Assembly (NCBI RefSeq): GCF_014698845.1
Contig: NZ_JACJTV010000001.1
Location: 434,001 to 498,000 of the forward strand
Direction: 5' to 3'
Source: Coleofasciculus sp. FACHB-1120
GTDB taxonomy: Bacteria > Cyanobacteriota > Cyanobacteriia > Cyanobacteriales > FACHB-T130
DNA: 64,000 bases
Positions 1 to 9,508 of this stretch are shown here, in pieces. How positions within the stretch are numbered: the stretch's first letter is position 1; each line of letters opens with the position of its first letter. The notes beneath the pieces are model-generated. The model searched no databases. It was not told where the DNA came from and was given only the letters and a program-made list of their open reading frames with translations. A program made the translations under genes and the position numbers.

Positions 1-100
1 CTGTATTGGCAGCATCCGCACGAGAGGGGCTAAACAAAACACCCGTAGCGGCGGCTAAAGAGAACACGAAAGGTAGCGATCGCAGTAGTAGAGAGCGCAT
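1..100 (-). CDS. Secreted protein, N-terminal fragment (runs off left edge)
   Basis: The ATG is at 100 on the minus strand and the frame stays open to base 1, giving 33 residues. They begin MRSLLLRSLPFVFSLAA and continue into a small-residue stretch and SPSRADAAN, a classical Sec signal peptide with a probable cleavage site after ADA. An AGG lies about 7 bases upstream of the ATG. The mature protein is outside the window, so its function cannot be told. Confidence 0.6.
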   Translation of the reverse strand, partial: MRSLLLRSLPFVFSLAAATGVLFSPSRADAANT

Positions 101-482
101 AAGGAACCTGAAAACAGCTTTGAGATAGCACAACTGTGCTTACTCTACTTTGACGATACTGAATGCCGATGGGTTGCATCCTCCTGCTCAAGTAACAACT
201 GCTTTTGAAGCATTCCTCTTGCCTGGATTAGCCTAAGCCAACGCGCTTGAATTTATAAAACCCAAACCCTATAAGCATTTCAGGGTGTACATTGCCTGAA
301 TTTTTTTTGAGGATCGGCAAGTTGCCGCCTTGGGAACTGATAATATTCGCAACTTGTCATCAAAGATAATTGTGAATATTAATATTAGCGATGCGACTGC
401 ATACACCAAGTATGTATACCTTCCAGCGTAAAAAAATATCCCAATTGGTGAGTCTCTAAGTTACTAAATCGTACAGTTAATA
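101..482. other. Intergenic region between divergent secreted-protein genes
   Basis: These 382 bases separate two divergent genes that both encode exported proteins, so the region must hold both promoters. It is AT-rich from about 240 to 480. I see no RNA gene, repeat or credible small ORF in it. Confidence 0.5.
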
Positions 483-2165
483 ATGCACATCAAAAGCATC
501 AAACGTATGACACCTCAGGGTTTTCCCGATCGTTCCTCCCATTCTTCTAGCATCCGTTTTGCCAAACGTTTCGCTGGTGTCGTACCCGTCCGGGCGTCCC
601 TGCTAAGCGCTTTATTACTTTCGTCTGGTGGGGTCATGGCACTTCCTGCGGCTGCTCTTACCCCGCCATCAACGCAGATAGCTCAACTTCCTGCCAGCGC
701 GAACGTTGTCTACGTCAACCAATCCACGGGCAATGATACTGCCAGTGCTGGCACCAGTGAAAACACACCCTATCGCACTATCACCTACGCCCTCCAGCAA
801 GCCCGCTCTGGCACAGTCGTACAATTAGCTCCAGGTTCCTACACGGCTGATACGGGTGAAGTTTTCCCCCTCCTTGTCAAACAAGGCGTCATTTTGCGCG
901 GCGATGAGCAAAGCAAAGGGCAGACTGTAGCGATTATTGGCGGCGGCGGCTATGTTAGTCCTACCTTTTCCGGTCAGAACATTGCAATACGAGCAGAGAA
1001 AGACAGTGAAGTCAGAGGATTGACCATCACTAACCCGAATCGTCGGGGAACTGGACTGTGGATTGAATCTACCAATGCAACAGTCAGCAACAACACCTTT
1101 TCGAGCAACGACCGGGAAGGAGTTTTCGTCACCGGGACAGCTACCCCCAAAATTGAAAGCAATATCTTTACCAGAAATAAGGGGAATGGCATTTCAGTCG
1201 CTAAGACAGCGCAAGGAGAAGTCCGCAACAATCTGTTTCAAGAGACGGGGAATGGGATTGTCCTAACTGAGACGGCATCGCCTTTGCTCGCAGACAACCG
1301 CATTGTCCAAAACGTTGATGGAATCGTCGCCTCCAACTCCGCTGCCCCAGTCCTGCGTAACAACATTATTGAGGCAAACACGCGGTATGGAGTCGTAGCA
1401 AGCGGAGATGCCCAGCCCAATTTAGGGACTCAAGAGAATCCTGGGCAAAATCGGATTCGCAATAATGTTCGATTCGATGTTGCTAACCTAACCCGCACGA
1501 ATACTATCATCGCGGTCGGCAACGATATTGATTCTAAGAAAATTTCCGGGCGCGTGGATTTTGTGGCGACGTCGATACCTAGCGGTGGTTTTGCCGATGT
1601 TCAAGGGAACTGGGCGCAAGCCTATATCGAAGCTTTAGTTGCTAAAGATGTAATTGCCGGTTTCCCTGATGGGACTTTCCGCCCCAACGAACCTGTCACC
1701 CGCGCTCAGTTTGCCGCGATTATTAACAAAGCTTTTTCACCAGCACAGATACAGCCTGGAATTAATTTCGTCGATGTCAAAACTAATTATTGGGCTTATC
1801 AAGCGATTCAAAGCGCTTATCGGGGAGGCTTCTTGTCTGGTTATCCGGGTCAAGTCTTTAGAGCTGAACAGCGCATTCCCAGAGTGCAGGTTTTAGTTTC
1901 TTTAGCGAGTGGCTTGAAGTTGCGCTCTGAGGATACAAATGTGCTGTCTGTTTACAACGATGCCACCCAGATTCCTAGCTGGGCCAGCACAGCGATCGCT
2001 GGCGCAACTCAGAAACAGCTGGTAGTGAATTATCCGACGCTGACTCAGCTCAATCCTAGTCGTGACGCCACCCGCGCTGAAGTCGCCGCTTTTGTTTACC
2101 AGGCGCTGGTGAATGCCGGTCGTGCTGAGGCGATTTCTTCACCCTATCTAGTCCAGGCTCCATAA
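483..2165 (+). CDS. DUF1565 beta-helix protein with three C-terminal SLH domains
   Basis: This is a predicted exported cell-surface protein of 560 residues. The N-terminus is basic, then hydrophobic (ASLLSALLLSSGGVMALPAAA), an extended signal peptide. Residues about 75-350 form a DUF1565/right-handed parallel beta-helix region with regular NNTF, NNLF and NNII turns, as in pectate-lyase-like folds. The C-terminal part carries three S-layer homology domains at roughly 370-420, 430-485 and 495-550. The first shows FADVQGNWAQAYIEAL, GFPDGTFRPNEPVTRAQFA. SLH domains anchor proteins to the envelope or peptidoglycan-linked polymers. The substrate is unknown; a polysaccharide-binding or -cleaving role is only an inference from the fold. 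A tRNA follows 117 bases downstream. Confidence 0.85.
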   Translation: MHIKSIKRMTPQGFPDRSSHSSSIRFAKRFAGVVPVRASLLSALLLSSGGVMALPAAALTPPSTQIAQLPASANVVYVNQSTGNDTASAGTSENTPYRTITYALQQARSGTVVQLAPGSYTADTGEVFPLLVKQGVILRGDEQSKGQTVAIIGGGGYVSPTFSGQNIAIRAEKDSEVRGLTITNPNRRGTGLWIESTNATVSNNTFSSNDREGVFVTGTATPKIESNIFTRNKGNGISVAKTAQGEVRNNLFQETGNGIVLTETASPLLADNRIVQNVDGIVASNSAAPVLRNNIIEANTRYGVVASGDAQPNLGTQENPGQNRIRNNVRFDVANLTRTNTIIAVGNDIDSKKISGRVDFVATSIPSGGFADVQGNWAQAYIEALVAKDVIAGFPDGTFRPNEPVTRAQFAAIINKAFSPAQIQPGINFVDVKTNYWAYQAIQSAYRGGFLSGYPGQVFRAEQRIPRVQVLVSLASGLKLRSEDTNVLSVYNDATQIPSWASTAIAGATQKQLVVNYPTLTQLNPSRDATRAEVAAFVYQALVNAGRAEAISSPYLVQAP

Positions 2166-2282
2166 TCGTGACTCAACGTTAAGATGGATCGCGCCAGTTT
2201 TCCAACTACTGGATGCTGGCGCTCGATCAGTCGTATAATAAACGTTAACCATCAGTAGACTACTGATAGTTAACCTCAAAAT

Positions 2283-2354
2283 GCGGGTATAGTTCAGTGG
2301 TAGAACGTCACCTTCCCAAGGTGAATGTCGTCGGTTCGAGTCCGATTACCCGCT
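2283..2354 (+). tRNA. tRNA-Gly (anticodon CCC)
   Basis: A 7-bp acceptor stem pairs 2283-2289 (GCGGGTA) with 2347-2353 (TACCCGC). The anticodon stem is 2308-2312/2320-2324 around loop TTCCCAA, which places anticodon CCC at 2315-2317. The T-arm contains GGTTCGAGTCC. The discriminator base is T2354 and CCA is not encoded. Confidence 0.95.
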
Positions 2355-2358
2355 CTTC

Positions 2359-2430
2359 TAGACAGTGAGTCATTAAATGTCATCGTTGATAGATGAATGT
2401 CGCTTTGACAATTTTGGATGTCGTTAAAGC
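2359..2430. mobile_element. Possible relic end of a Tn7-like/CAST transposon
   Basis: Just 4 bases past the tRNA the sequence reads TAGACAGTGA, followed by three direct copies of ATGTC at 2377, 2397 and 2418, spaced 20 and 21 bases. Each copy sits in a similar context (ATGTCATCGTT, ATGTCGCTTTGACA, ATGTCGTTAAAG). From memory, ends of type V-K CRISPR-associated transposons of cyanobacteria start TGTACAGTGA, carry TnsB sites of this style at about this spacing, and lie beside tRNA genes. No tns, cas12k or CRISPR array is present in the window, so this would be a solo, degraded end. The identification is an inference. Confidence 0.45.
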
Positions 2431-2457
2431 GAAATCATCCAATTTGCCGAAAGGATG

Positions 2458-2583
2458 TGCAGTGGCTTGGGCAGTTGCGGCAGTGGCAGGCATTTTTACA
2501 AGGCTACTTGGAATATCGAAAAAACCTCAATTGGGATTCAAGTTTTCTGACGCCGTTGGCTGAAAGTGGAATTTCTATGTGAG
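2458..2583 (+). other. Unassigned ORF remnant without a start codon
   Basis: In one frame the bases after the ATGTC repeats read VQWLGQLRQWQAFLQGYLEY and continue to a TGA at about 2583. The composition looks protein-like (amphipathic, Trp- and Leu-rich). There is no ATG in this frame and no Shine-Dalgarno sequence. It may be the tail of a deleted gene carried by the putative transposon. I do not recognise the family. Confidence 0.2.
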
Positions 2584-2606
2584 GGTTGGTAACTTCCTAC
2601 AGAGAC

Positions 2607-3416
2607 TTAGGGAGAAAAGTGAGAGTAGAGGCTAGCGATCGCGCACAATAACAAAGCTTCTGTCCACTCTACAACTGCCCCGTAGGTATCGCCGGTATGA
2701 CCGCCTAGCTGGCGGTGAAACCAGGCTCCTGTTAAAAACGCGAACGCGCATCCTGCGGCGGCTGTCCCCACCGCTGCCAGCCACCGAGTCGGCGATAGGA
2801 CGATCTGTAATCCCATCAGAGCAAATAGCAACAACAATCCCAGCAGGATGTCTTGAGGCATCCGAATGGATTCTTTATGGAAGGCACCTTTACCCTCCGC
2901 TTTGAGGTAAGGATAGTAAGCGATCGCCACCACTTGCCCCCAGCGCCCCCATCCTGCCGATATCATTAGCGCCAGCCACCGATCGGATTCTAAGTCACTC
3001 AGGGCAGATGTTTTTAATAGCAGCAGCGCGATCGCTGCCATCGCTCCAAAGGCACCCGTGACGCTATCTGCCATCACCTTTAGACGCCGCTGCCGTTCGC
3101 GTAACTTGTCCGAAGAAAAATCCTGCACTGCCAGTCCATCTGCTGTATCCATAGCCCCATCCAGATGCAGACCCCCGGTGAGGGCAATCCAAGCAACAAC
3201 GACCATTGCAGAGCGAGTTAGCACTGGGACACCCAGCAGTTGAAAACAAGTATCTAGAAGCGCGAGCAACCCCCCAATAAATAAACCCACCGAAGGTGCC
3301 CAACGCGCAATCCCTCGAAATTCTAATGCCCATCCAGACGGAATCGGGATACAGGTGTAAAACGCGATCGCACCCAGAAATCCTTTCCAAAATGAGAAAA
3401 TTTGCACCACAAACAA
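2607..3416 (-). CDS. cobS: Adenosylcobinamide-GDP ribazoletransferase (cobalamin synthase)
   Basis: CobS joins adenosylcobinamide-GDP to alpha-ribazole (phosphate) in the last steps of B12 assembly at the inner membrane. The 269-residue length is typical. The start [20 protein letters not shown] and the motif [18 protein letters not shown] (about residues 80-98), with its Asp-rich D-x-x-D-x-x-D pattern, are hallmarks of the family. The C-terminal [11 protein letters not shown] motif is also present. Several hydrophobic helices span the rest. No cobalamin riboswitch is evident upstream and no other cob genes adjoin it, so it appears to be a single-gene unit. Confidence 0.93.
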   Translation of the reverse strand: MFVVQIFSFWKGFLGAIAFYTCIPIPSGWALEFRGIARWAPSVGLFIGGLLALLDTCFQLLGVPVLTRSAMVVVAWIALTGGLHLDGAMDTADGLAVQDFSSDKLRERQRRLKVMADSVTGAFGAMAAIALLLLKTSALSDLESDRWLALMISAGWGRWGQVVAIAYYPYLKAEGKGAFHKESIRMPQDILLGLLLLFALMGLQIVLSPTRWLAAVGTAAAGCAFAFLTGAWFHRQLGGHTGDTYGAVVEWTEALLLCAIASLYSHFSP

Positions 3417-3731
3417 ACTTAATGACTTTTCGATAACAAATTCAGCAGATTAGCGTATGAACAGGGGAGAAATGTTGGGCTAAGATTGTCTCGTAGCAGT
3501 TCCGATTGCCATAGGCGTATGCCGTTAGGCTCCTCGCACTTTGCTGAGTGTTCGCATTCGCCATAACCGTTGAATGCGTATGCCGTAAGGATTCGGATTC
3601 TTGCCCAAAGCGCGTATACCATTAGGTTATGAAAGCTACCTACTTCTCTAAGTAGTGTATATTGCATTATTCTGTTGCATCTACGCAGCGACCAGGCAAG
3701 ATCGGGCTTGTTTGAACCAGAGGCTGTTCCC
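3417..3731. other. Intergenic region upstream of cobS with degenerate repeats
   Basis: No gene is supported here. The minus-strand open frame through it consists largely of the short repeats described separately. The region must contain the promoters of the divergent cobS and the 3732 gene. Confidence 0.4.
3514..3626. repeat. Three degenerate copies of a GCGTATGCCGTTAGG repeat
   Basis: Copies lie at 3515 (GCGTATGCCGTTAGG), 3576 (GCGTATGCCGTAAGG) and 3612 (GCGTATACCATTAGG). Short repeats of this GCGTATRCC type are common between genes in filamentous cyanobacteria. They sit in the cobS upstream gap. Confidence 0.6.
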
Positions 3732-4181
3732 ATGACTTATGACCAATCTCCGCCCCACTTACCGGCTCCATGTATTATTGACAGCGGCATAATTCTTAAT
3801 AAACAAGATATGCGGCGATTGCTGACCGATCTAGGTCGCGTTCGTTACATCCACACCCTCGATGGCAAAGTTCAGAGCGAGGGCGAAGGATGCGTACTGG
3901 ACGTATTTGCTGAGCCACAGCGGTCTACGATGATTGCTAACCAGGCAATCTATCTTAACGTCCATAGTTTTGATTATCTGCAACTGCACCAGTCGAGCGA
4001 ACAGGAATCTTATTTTGACTTGATTCAAGATCATCGTCAGTTACGTTTGATACCGCTTTCTAGCCCATTCCAAGAGCAAAGCACGCCGATCATTAACGCC
4101 GCCGCTTTAGAAGCAATGGTGACACAAGTTCTGTCTGCTAAGTGGGATGTCCAACTTGACGACGACGATTGCTTATTCTAA
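3732..4181 (+). CDS. Conserved cyanobacterial hypothetical protein
   Basis: The ATG at 3732 gives 149 residues. The longer frame from 3675 adds a leader with no sign of conservation. The protein begins MTYDQSPPHLP, has no signal peptide or membrane segment, and ends in an acidic tail (LDDDDCLF). It appears soluble, with alternating hydrophobic residues suggesting a small alpha/beta fold. It lies 121 bases upstream of tgt on the same strand. I do not recognise a characterised family. I think it resembles a small hypothetical found in many cyanobacteria, but that is memory, not evidence. Confidence 0.65.
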   Translation: MTYDQSPPHLPAPCIIDSGIILNKQDMRRLLTDLGRVRYIHTLDGKVQSEGEGCVLDVFAEPQRSTMIANQAIYLNVHSFDYLQLHQSSEQESYFDLIQDHRQLRLIPLSSPFQEQSTPIINAAALEAMVTQVLSAKWDVQLDDDDCLF

Positions 4182-4296
4182 GTAATCTTTGTTAGGAAGT
4201 CGTTAGTCATGAGTCATTAGTCAATGAAAATCGGCTAATCATCTAAAAACTAAAGGCTAAAGACTAAAGACTATTGTTAGTAGGACTCGCAGCTAA

Positions 4297-5406
<1,110 letters not shown>

Positions 5407-5477
5407 GGGCTTTTCGACTCTGCGAAAGACAAATCCAAAAGACAAAATTTATCTAGCTTTAGTCCGCCTCTTTTTGG

Positions 5478-5500
5478 GTTAAAGCGCGATCGCGTTTTTC
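5478..5500 (+). terminator. Likely tgt terminator centred on HIP1
   Basis: AAAGCGCGATCGCGTTTTT forms a short GC stem flanked by A and T tracts about 75 bases after the tgt stop. The core is a HIP1-type palindrome. This is suggestive of intrinsic termination only. Confidence 0.45.
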
Positions 5501-5681
5501 AGATTTTTGTGTAGCAATGTATCTATATTTTTAGTTTAAACAAATACGATTTTTTGGTCAGCTAAAAAAAAAAGTTGCAAAAGTGTTTGCCACGAACAGA
5601 ATTCTAACGGAAACCATGATTATATCCATTAGCTGCCTTGCTTCGTAGTGATGATCGTTAATAACTAATGAGTTAGATAAA

Positions 5682-7499
5682 ATGTCCCTTTCTAACGGGA
5701 TTAGTCTCGAAAGCAGAATCCTCTTATCTCGAATCGCCTTAATTTGTATTGCAACTATCTTGATTATTCTGGTAATCCGCAGGAAACGCCAGACGCAACA
5801 CATCATTAAGGAGTTTTTCACCGCAACAACAAATCCGATCAACTTAGCAGTATTTCGGATTGTAATTTTTGGGACTATATTTAGTTTTGATATGTCGGAA
5901 ACAGTCATGTTTAGCCAGTTTCCGGCGGAACTGATTGTCCCGCCGAGAGGGCTTGAGTGGCTATTAAATTATTTACCGATTAATGAAACATTAGCAACCA
6001 TCTCTGGAACTTTGTTTCGTGGGTTTGCTTTTACAGCAATGATCGGTCTTTTTTCTCGTACCTCCGCCTTGCTGACTGCGGTCATTGGGTTCTATGCGCT
6101 TGGCATTCCCCAATTTTTTGGAAAGGTAGATCACAATCATCACCTTTTATGGTTTTCAGCAATTTTAGCAGCTAGTCGGTGTGGAGATTATTTTTCATGG
6201 GATGCTATTTTTGCTGCTTGGAAACGCGCTGCGCGTGGTATTGTTGAACCCCCAAGCTCTTCCAGCATCTATGCTTTACCCTTACGGTTTGTATGGCTCT
6301 TATTAGGCATTATCTACTTCTTTCCAGGCTTTTGGAAATTTTGGACGGGTGGAATTGATTGGACTGAAAGCTTTAAATATCATTTATATGCAAAGTGGCA
6401 GTCACTTAATTGGATACCATTTTTTAGGATCGATCAATATGCATTTTTGTATCAACCGTCGGCTCTTTTAGCAATCGTTTTTGAAATTTCTTTTATTATT
6501 CTAATATTTTTTCCAAGATGGCGGATTTGGGCTGCTATAGCAGGACTAATGTTCCATCAGGGAATTGACATATTTATGCGGATATCTTTCTGGACTCTTG
6601 AAATTGCTTACGTTACTTTCTTCGATTGGTATATTATCTTTCATCGGCTTGGACGCTGGTTATACCGACAAAAGATGTATGTTGTCTATGACGGAAACTG
6701 TAAGCTTTGTCGTCAAACAATCGCCTCATTGAGGATGTTTGATATCTTCGGTCGGGTCACTTATGTCAATGCACTCAATCGAGAGGCACTAGCAGAGCAT
6801 GGGCTACTTTGGCTGGATTCTACGGCTATTTTGGCTGATATGCACGCAGTTAGCCAAAAGAAGACTTGGATTGGTTTCTCGGCTTACAGAGCGATCGCTA
6901 GCTACATTCCGATCTTATGGCCGGTGCTGCCATTCCTGTACGTGTGGCCTATCCCAAAACTTGGCAAGCGTATCTATCGATATGTCGCAGATAGGCGAAC
7001 ATGTAGTATCGCGGAGGTGCCACTGCTGGAGGCTGAAAATTACCCGGAAAATCCACAGTCTTCTTTGCGGACAGTCACAACGATTGGTGTTTTCTTAGCC
7101 TTGGTCAATAGCCTCTTTGGAACCCAGGAAGCAACTACGTCTTGGCCTTTTGCTTGCTATCCAACCTTTGCGAACAATATAGGGGTAAAAGCAAGAGTTA
7201 CTCGTGTCGTTGCCCTTTCGTCCACAGGAGAGACAATTTCTTTGAATGAAGACGCAGTCAAACAAAAATTCTCTACAGGTCGATATATGGGGTTAATGCG
7301 TCACACGCTCAAAGTCGAAAAAAATCCTGAGAAACTCCGCAGCCGTCTCCAAGCTATCTGGCTACTGTTGGTGCAGCAAGACCCGAACCTTCAACGAGCA
7401 GTTTCTGTACGATTTTATAAAGATACGCTATCGACGATTCCCGAAAGGCAAAGAGAGAATCCTCTCAAGCGAGAGTTACTGTACGAGTTGAAATTGTAG
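5682..7499 (+). CDS. HTTM membrane protein fused to a DCC thiol-disulfide domain
   Basis: The 605-residue protein has an N-terminal multi-helix membrane part (about residues 10-325) of HTTM/vitamin-K-carboxylase-like character. This part includes HNHHLLWFSAILAASRCGDYFSWD and several WxxW-rich helices. A DCC (DUF393) thioredoxin-like domain starts near residue 331: YVVYDGNCKLCRQTIASL carries the family CxxC-type motif, and a YRAIA segment follows. HTTM-DCC fusions are seen in bacteria, but their reaction is not established. A thiol-redox role at the membrane is an inference. The gene is visibly more AT-rich than tgt and psbK on either side, which suggests it was inserted between them. A perfect 36-bp palindrome lies downstream. 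Confidence 0.8.
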   Translation: MSLSNGISLESRILLSRIALICIATILIILVIRRKRQTQHIIKEFFTATTNPINLAVFRIVIFGTIFSFDMSETVMFSQFPAELIVPPRGLEWLLNYLPINETLATISGTLFRGFAFTAMIGLFSRTSALLTAVIGFYALGIPQFFGKVDHNHHLLWFSAILAASRCGDYFSWDAIFAAWKRAARGIVEPPSSSSIYALPLRFVWLLLGIIYFFPGFWKFWTGGIDWTESFKYHLYAKWQSLNWIPFFRIDQYAFLYQPSALLAIVFEISFIILIFFPRWRIWAAIAGLMFHQGIDIFMRISFWTLEIAYVTFFDWYIIFHRLGRWLYRQKMYVVYDGNCKLCRQTIASLRMFDIFGRVTYVNALNREALAEHGLLWLDSTAILADMHAVSQKKTWIGFSAYRAIASYIPILWPVLPFLYVWPIPKLGKRIYRYVADRRTCSIAEVPLLEAENYPENPQSSLRTVTTIGVFLALVNSLFGTQEATTSWPFACYPTFANNIGVKARVTRVVALSSTGETISLNEDAVKQKFSTGRYMGLMRHTLKVEKNPEKLRSRLQAIWLLLVQQDPNLQRAVSVRFYKDTLSTIPERQRENPLKRELLYELKL

Positions 7500-7625
7500 G
7501 TTTTCGATAGGGTTTTCTGGCAGAGATAGCCAAAAAGAGGCAGTAAAGGTTAAGGCACGGCGACAAGCGTGTGAAAATTGAGTTGGCTAGTTTTAGGGAG
7601 AGCGATCGCAATTTTGGAGAATTTT

Positions 7626-7661
7626 AGCGGTGGCGATCGCTCTAGAGCGATCGCCACCGCT
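7626..7661. repeat. Perfect 36-bp palindrome containing two HIP1 octamers
   Basis: The left half AGCGGTGGCGATCGCTCT is followed immediately by its exact reverse complement, and each half holds one GCGATCGC. It lies 127 bases after the HTTM-DCC stop and 110 before psbK. It may act as a terminator or cruciform; no clear T-tract follows on the plus strand. Confidence 0.9.
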
Positions 7662-7770
7662 GAGTAAAAGTAAATTTCCATATAGGCTGAAATCGCGTCC
7701 AGCTAACAGCCGAGTCATGTTAAGATACTTGTCAATTCTTAAAACTGTGTTGGAAAGGTGGATTTAAATT

Positions 7771-7908
7771 ATGGAAGCAGCACTGCTGTTGGCAAAACTG
7801 CCGGAAGCTTACTCCTTCTTTGACCCCCTGGTAGACGTTCTCCCGGTCATCCCTGTGTTCTTCTTGTTGTTGGCTTTCGTTTGGCAAGCATCTGTGGGTT
7901 TCCGCTAA
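7771..7908 (+). CDS. psbK: Photosystem II reaction centre protein K
   Basis: The 45-residue product begins [17 protein letters not shown] and then reads through [28 protein letters not shown]. The short N-terminal propeptide, the conserved [17 protein letters not shown] segment and the single membrane helix ending in WQASVGFR are diagnostic of PsbK, a small intrinsic subunit of PSII near CP43. An AAGGTGG element lies about 11 bases before the ATG. An intrinsic terminator follows within 25 bases, so it is probably monocistronic. Confidence 0.97.
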   Translation: MEAALLLAKLPEAYSFFDPLVDVLPVIPVFFLLLAFVWQASVGFR

Positions 7909-7929
7909 ACCTGAACTGCCAAAAAATTG

Positions 7930-7955
7930 AAAGGGCACCCGCGTGGGTGCCCTTT
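7930..7955 (+). terminator. psbK intrinsic terminator
   Basis: AAAGGGCACCC and GGGTGCCCTTT form an 11-bp perfect stem with a GCGT loop, starting 22 bases after the psbK stop. Confidence 0.9.
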
Positions 7956-8002
7956 CGTGATTTAGGGTAGGCAAAAAGCTAATCCCTAAAACTTGTTTAA
8001 CG

Positions 8003-8551
8003 CTATCCCATCGCTTTCTGAAAAGCAGAACGTTTTGAGAGTCGCTGGATATAGGTGACAACTGCTGGATATTCGCTCAGGTCGAGCTTCAGCATCATGG
8101 GTATATAAGCCAGAATCGACCCTACCGCTACATCGACAACCGTGAGTTCCTCGCCTAATAGGAACGGTTGCCGTTCCAAAATTTCATTCAGCGGTGTCAA
8201 CAACTTAGGCGTTTCACGTTCCCGACTCGCTTCCACAAAAATCCCTGGTCCCAAAGTGGCATTGCCAAATATTACCCACTGGATGATTTGTGCTTGTTCC
8301 TCCAGAGTGGCTGGCATCTTGCCATACTTTTGGGCGAGATACAGCAGAATTGCTCCTGACTCCCAGAGCTGAAAATCCCCATCGACAATTGCCGGGACTT
8401 TTCCCATCGGGTTAATTGCCAGAAACTCTGGTTGCTGATGAGCGCCTGATTGCATATCAAGCTGGATGAATTCGTAAGGAACGCTCAACTCTTCGAGATA
8501 CCACTTGACAATAGATGCCCGACTACGGGCACCGCCATACAATTTCAACAT
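8003..8551 (-). CDS. Glutathione S-transferase
   Basis: The ATG at 8551 is chosen over a GTG one codon upstream; this gives 182 residues. The N-terminal thioredoxin-like domain (about 1-75) shows LYGGARSRASIVKWYLEEL with the GST catalytic Ser/Arg region, NPMGKVPAIVDG (cis-Pro) and LWESGAILLYLAQKYG (glutathione-binding Glu-Ser). An all-helical C-terminal domain follows with TVVDVAVGSILAYIP, the GST N-capping box. It is cytosolic and conjugates or reduces with glutathione; the physiological substrate is unknown. It is shorter than the usual 200-220 residues. It is followed upstream by a divergent-orientation-free gene on the same strand only 10 bases away, so the two are probably cotranscribed. 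Confidence 0.88.
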   Translation of the reverse strand: MLKLYGGARSRASIVKWYLEELSVPYEFIQLDMQSGAHQQPEFLAINPMGKVPAIVDGDFQLWESGAILLYLAQKYGKMPATLEEQAQIIQWVIFGNATLGPGIFVEASRERETPKLLTPLNEILERQPFLLGEELTVVDVAVGSILAYIPMMLKLDLSEYPAVVTYIQRLSKRSAFQKAMG

Positions 8552-8561
8552 CACAGATAGC

Positions 8562-9026
8562 CTAAAGAACTTTATGGGTGTGGGAGTGTTGTTTCACGTT
8601 GTCTTCTTTGCGGATAACGCGCTGAGCATTTAGCACTCGCTTGCGTTCGACGGAATAGTTAAAGTCATTGCGGCTAGTACCCAGAGGAATATGGGATTTA
8701 GCTTCTGGTTTGTTCTTATAGGTGCGAACAGATGCGATCGCCCGAAAAGCAAACTCATCGCTAAATTGCGCCTCTTCTGGGAAATCTGCTGGCTTGTGGA
8801 GGTTATCACCGACGAGAACTGCACCCATTGTGGTTGCAACAGCCATCTTGTAAGAGGTCGGAATCCCTTTAAGAATTGCTTCCAGAGCAGCTGAGGGGAT
8901 GGGTTCAATAATGTTGACTTCTTGGACTTCGCCATCTTCCTTGAAGAAACAAGTGGCTAAGCCAAGGAGCAGGTAGTCATCTTCGCTGAGATCGGGAGCA
9001 TTGGGATAAGAAGTTGCAGTTGTCAT
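8562..9026 (-). CDS. Conserved cyanobacterial hypothetical protein
   Basis: This is a 154-residue soluble protein beginning MTTATSYPNAPDLSEDDYLLLGLATCFFKEDGEVQEVNIIEPIPSA. There is no signal peptide or membrane helix. The C-terminus is basic and His-containing (VKQHSHTHKVL). I do not recognise a domain with a known function. Its stop lies 10 bases before the GST start on the same strand, which suggests an operon and perhaps a shared role in redox or stress handling; that link rests on position only. Confidence 0.75.
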   Translation of the reverse strand: MTTATSYPNAPDLSEDDYLLLGLATCFFKEDGEVQEVNIIEPIPSAALEAILKGIPTSYKMAVATTMGAVLVGDNLHKPADFPEEAQFSDEFAFRAIASVRTYKNKPEAKSHIPLGTSRNDFNYSVERKRVLNAQRVIRKEDNVKQHSHTHKVL

Positions 9027-9508
9027 AGGACGGTTTTATTGAACGATTGCCAAACACCGACGAGAGCGCCTGAGTATCGCGTAAGTATCGCTTGCATTCT
9101 ACCAGCATCTATTGAGTTGGGGCAGTGGGCGAGAAGTGCCGTCGGGAGCATCGCTGGAAATTTTCCCTTGACCTTTTGCACGTTTGCATCGTCGTAGGAT
9201 TTTCACCCCTCCCATCCCCCACAGAAAATCCATAACTTTTGCCTATGCCAATCCTGCAAGCTTCACAGTCGTTAGTTCTCCCAAACGAGTAGATGCGAGA
9301 TTTCGGGAGTCGCTATACATGGTTTCAGTAATGCTCTGGATTGGGGCTGTAGATTTCATTAAGGACATCCAAACCGAATTGAAGGTATAGGCGATCGCTC
9401 CCGTGCTGCAAGACGCTTTATGCAGTGACACAGAACACCCCGGCAACGAATAGGAAGCCGCTAAAGTGATTTCAGATAGATAAGTCCAAGGTACCCTTGA
9501 GGATGATT
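9027..9508. other. Intergenic region between divergent genes
   Basis: These 482 bases should contain promoters for the minus-strand hypothetical/GST pair and for the TPR gene. A 68-codon open frame at 9184-9390 has no ribosome site and no recognisable sequence. I see no RNA gene. Confidence 0.4.

Noticed and set aside
2551-2583. GGCTGAAAG followed by a spacer-like stretch, as in V-K CRISPR repeats
   Set aside because: Only the last nine bases resemble a repeat end, and the following bases do not match the tRNA-Gly gene that a homing spacer would target.
2607-3416. Cobalamin riboswitch upstream of cobS
   Set aside because: I found no B12-box-like sequence in 3417-3731.
3419-3733. Minus-strand open frame of 104 codons in the cobS upstream gap
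   Set aside because: It is made largely of GCGTATGCC-type repeats, has no ribosome site and no recognisable protein features.
5558-5908. 116-codon open frame antisense to the HTTM-DCC gene
   Set aside because: The plus-strand gene is strongly supported by its domains; this frame is an antisense shadow.
9184-9390. 68-codon open frame upstream of the TPR gene
   Set aside because: No ribosome site or recognisable sequence; an antisense frame of similar length overlaps it.
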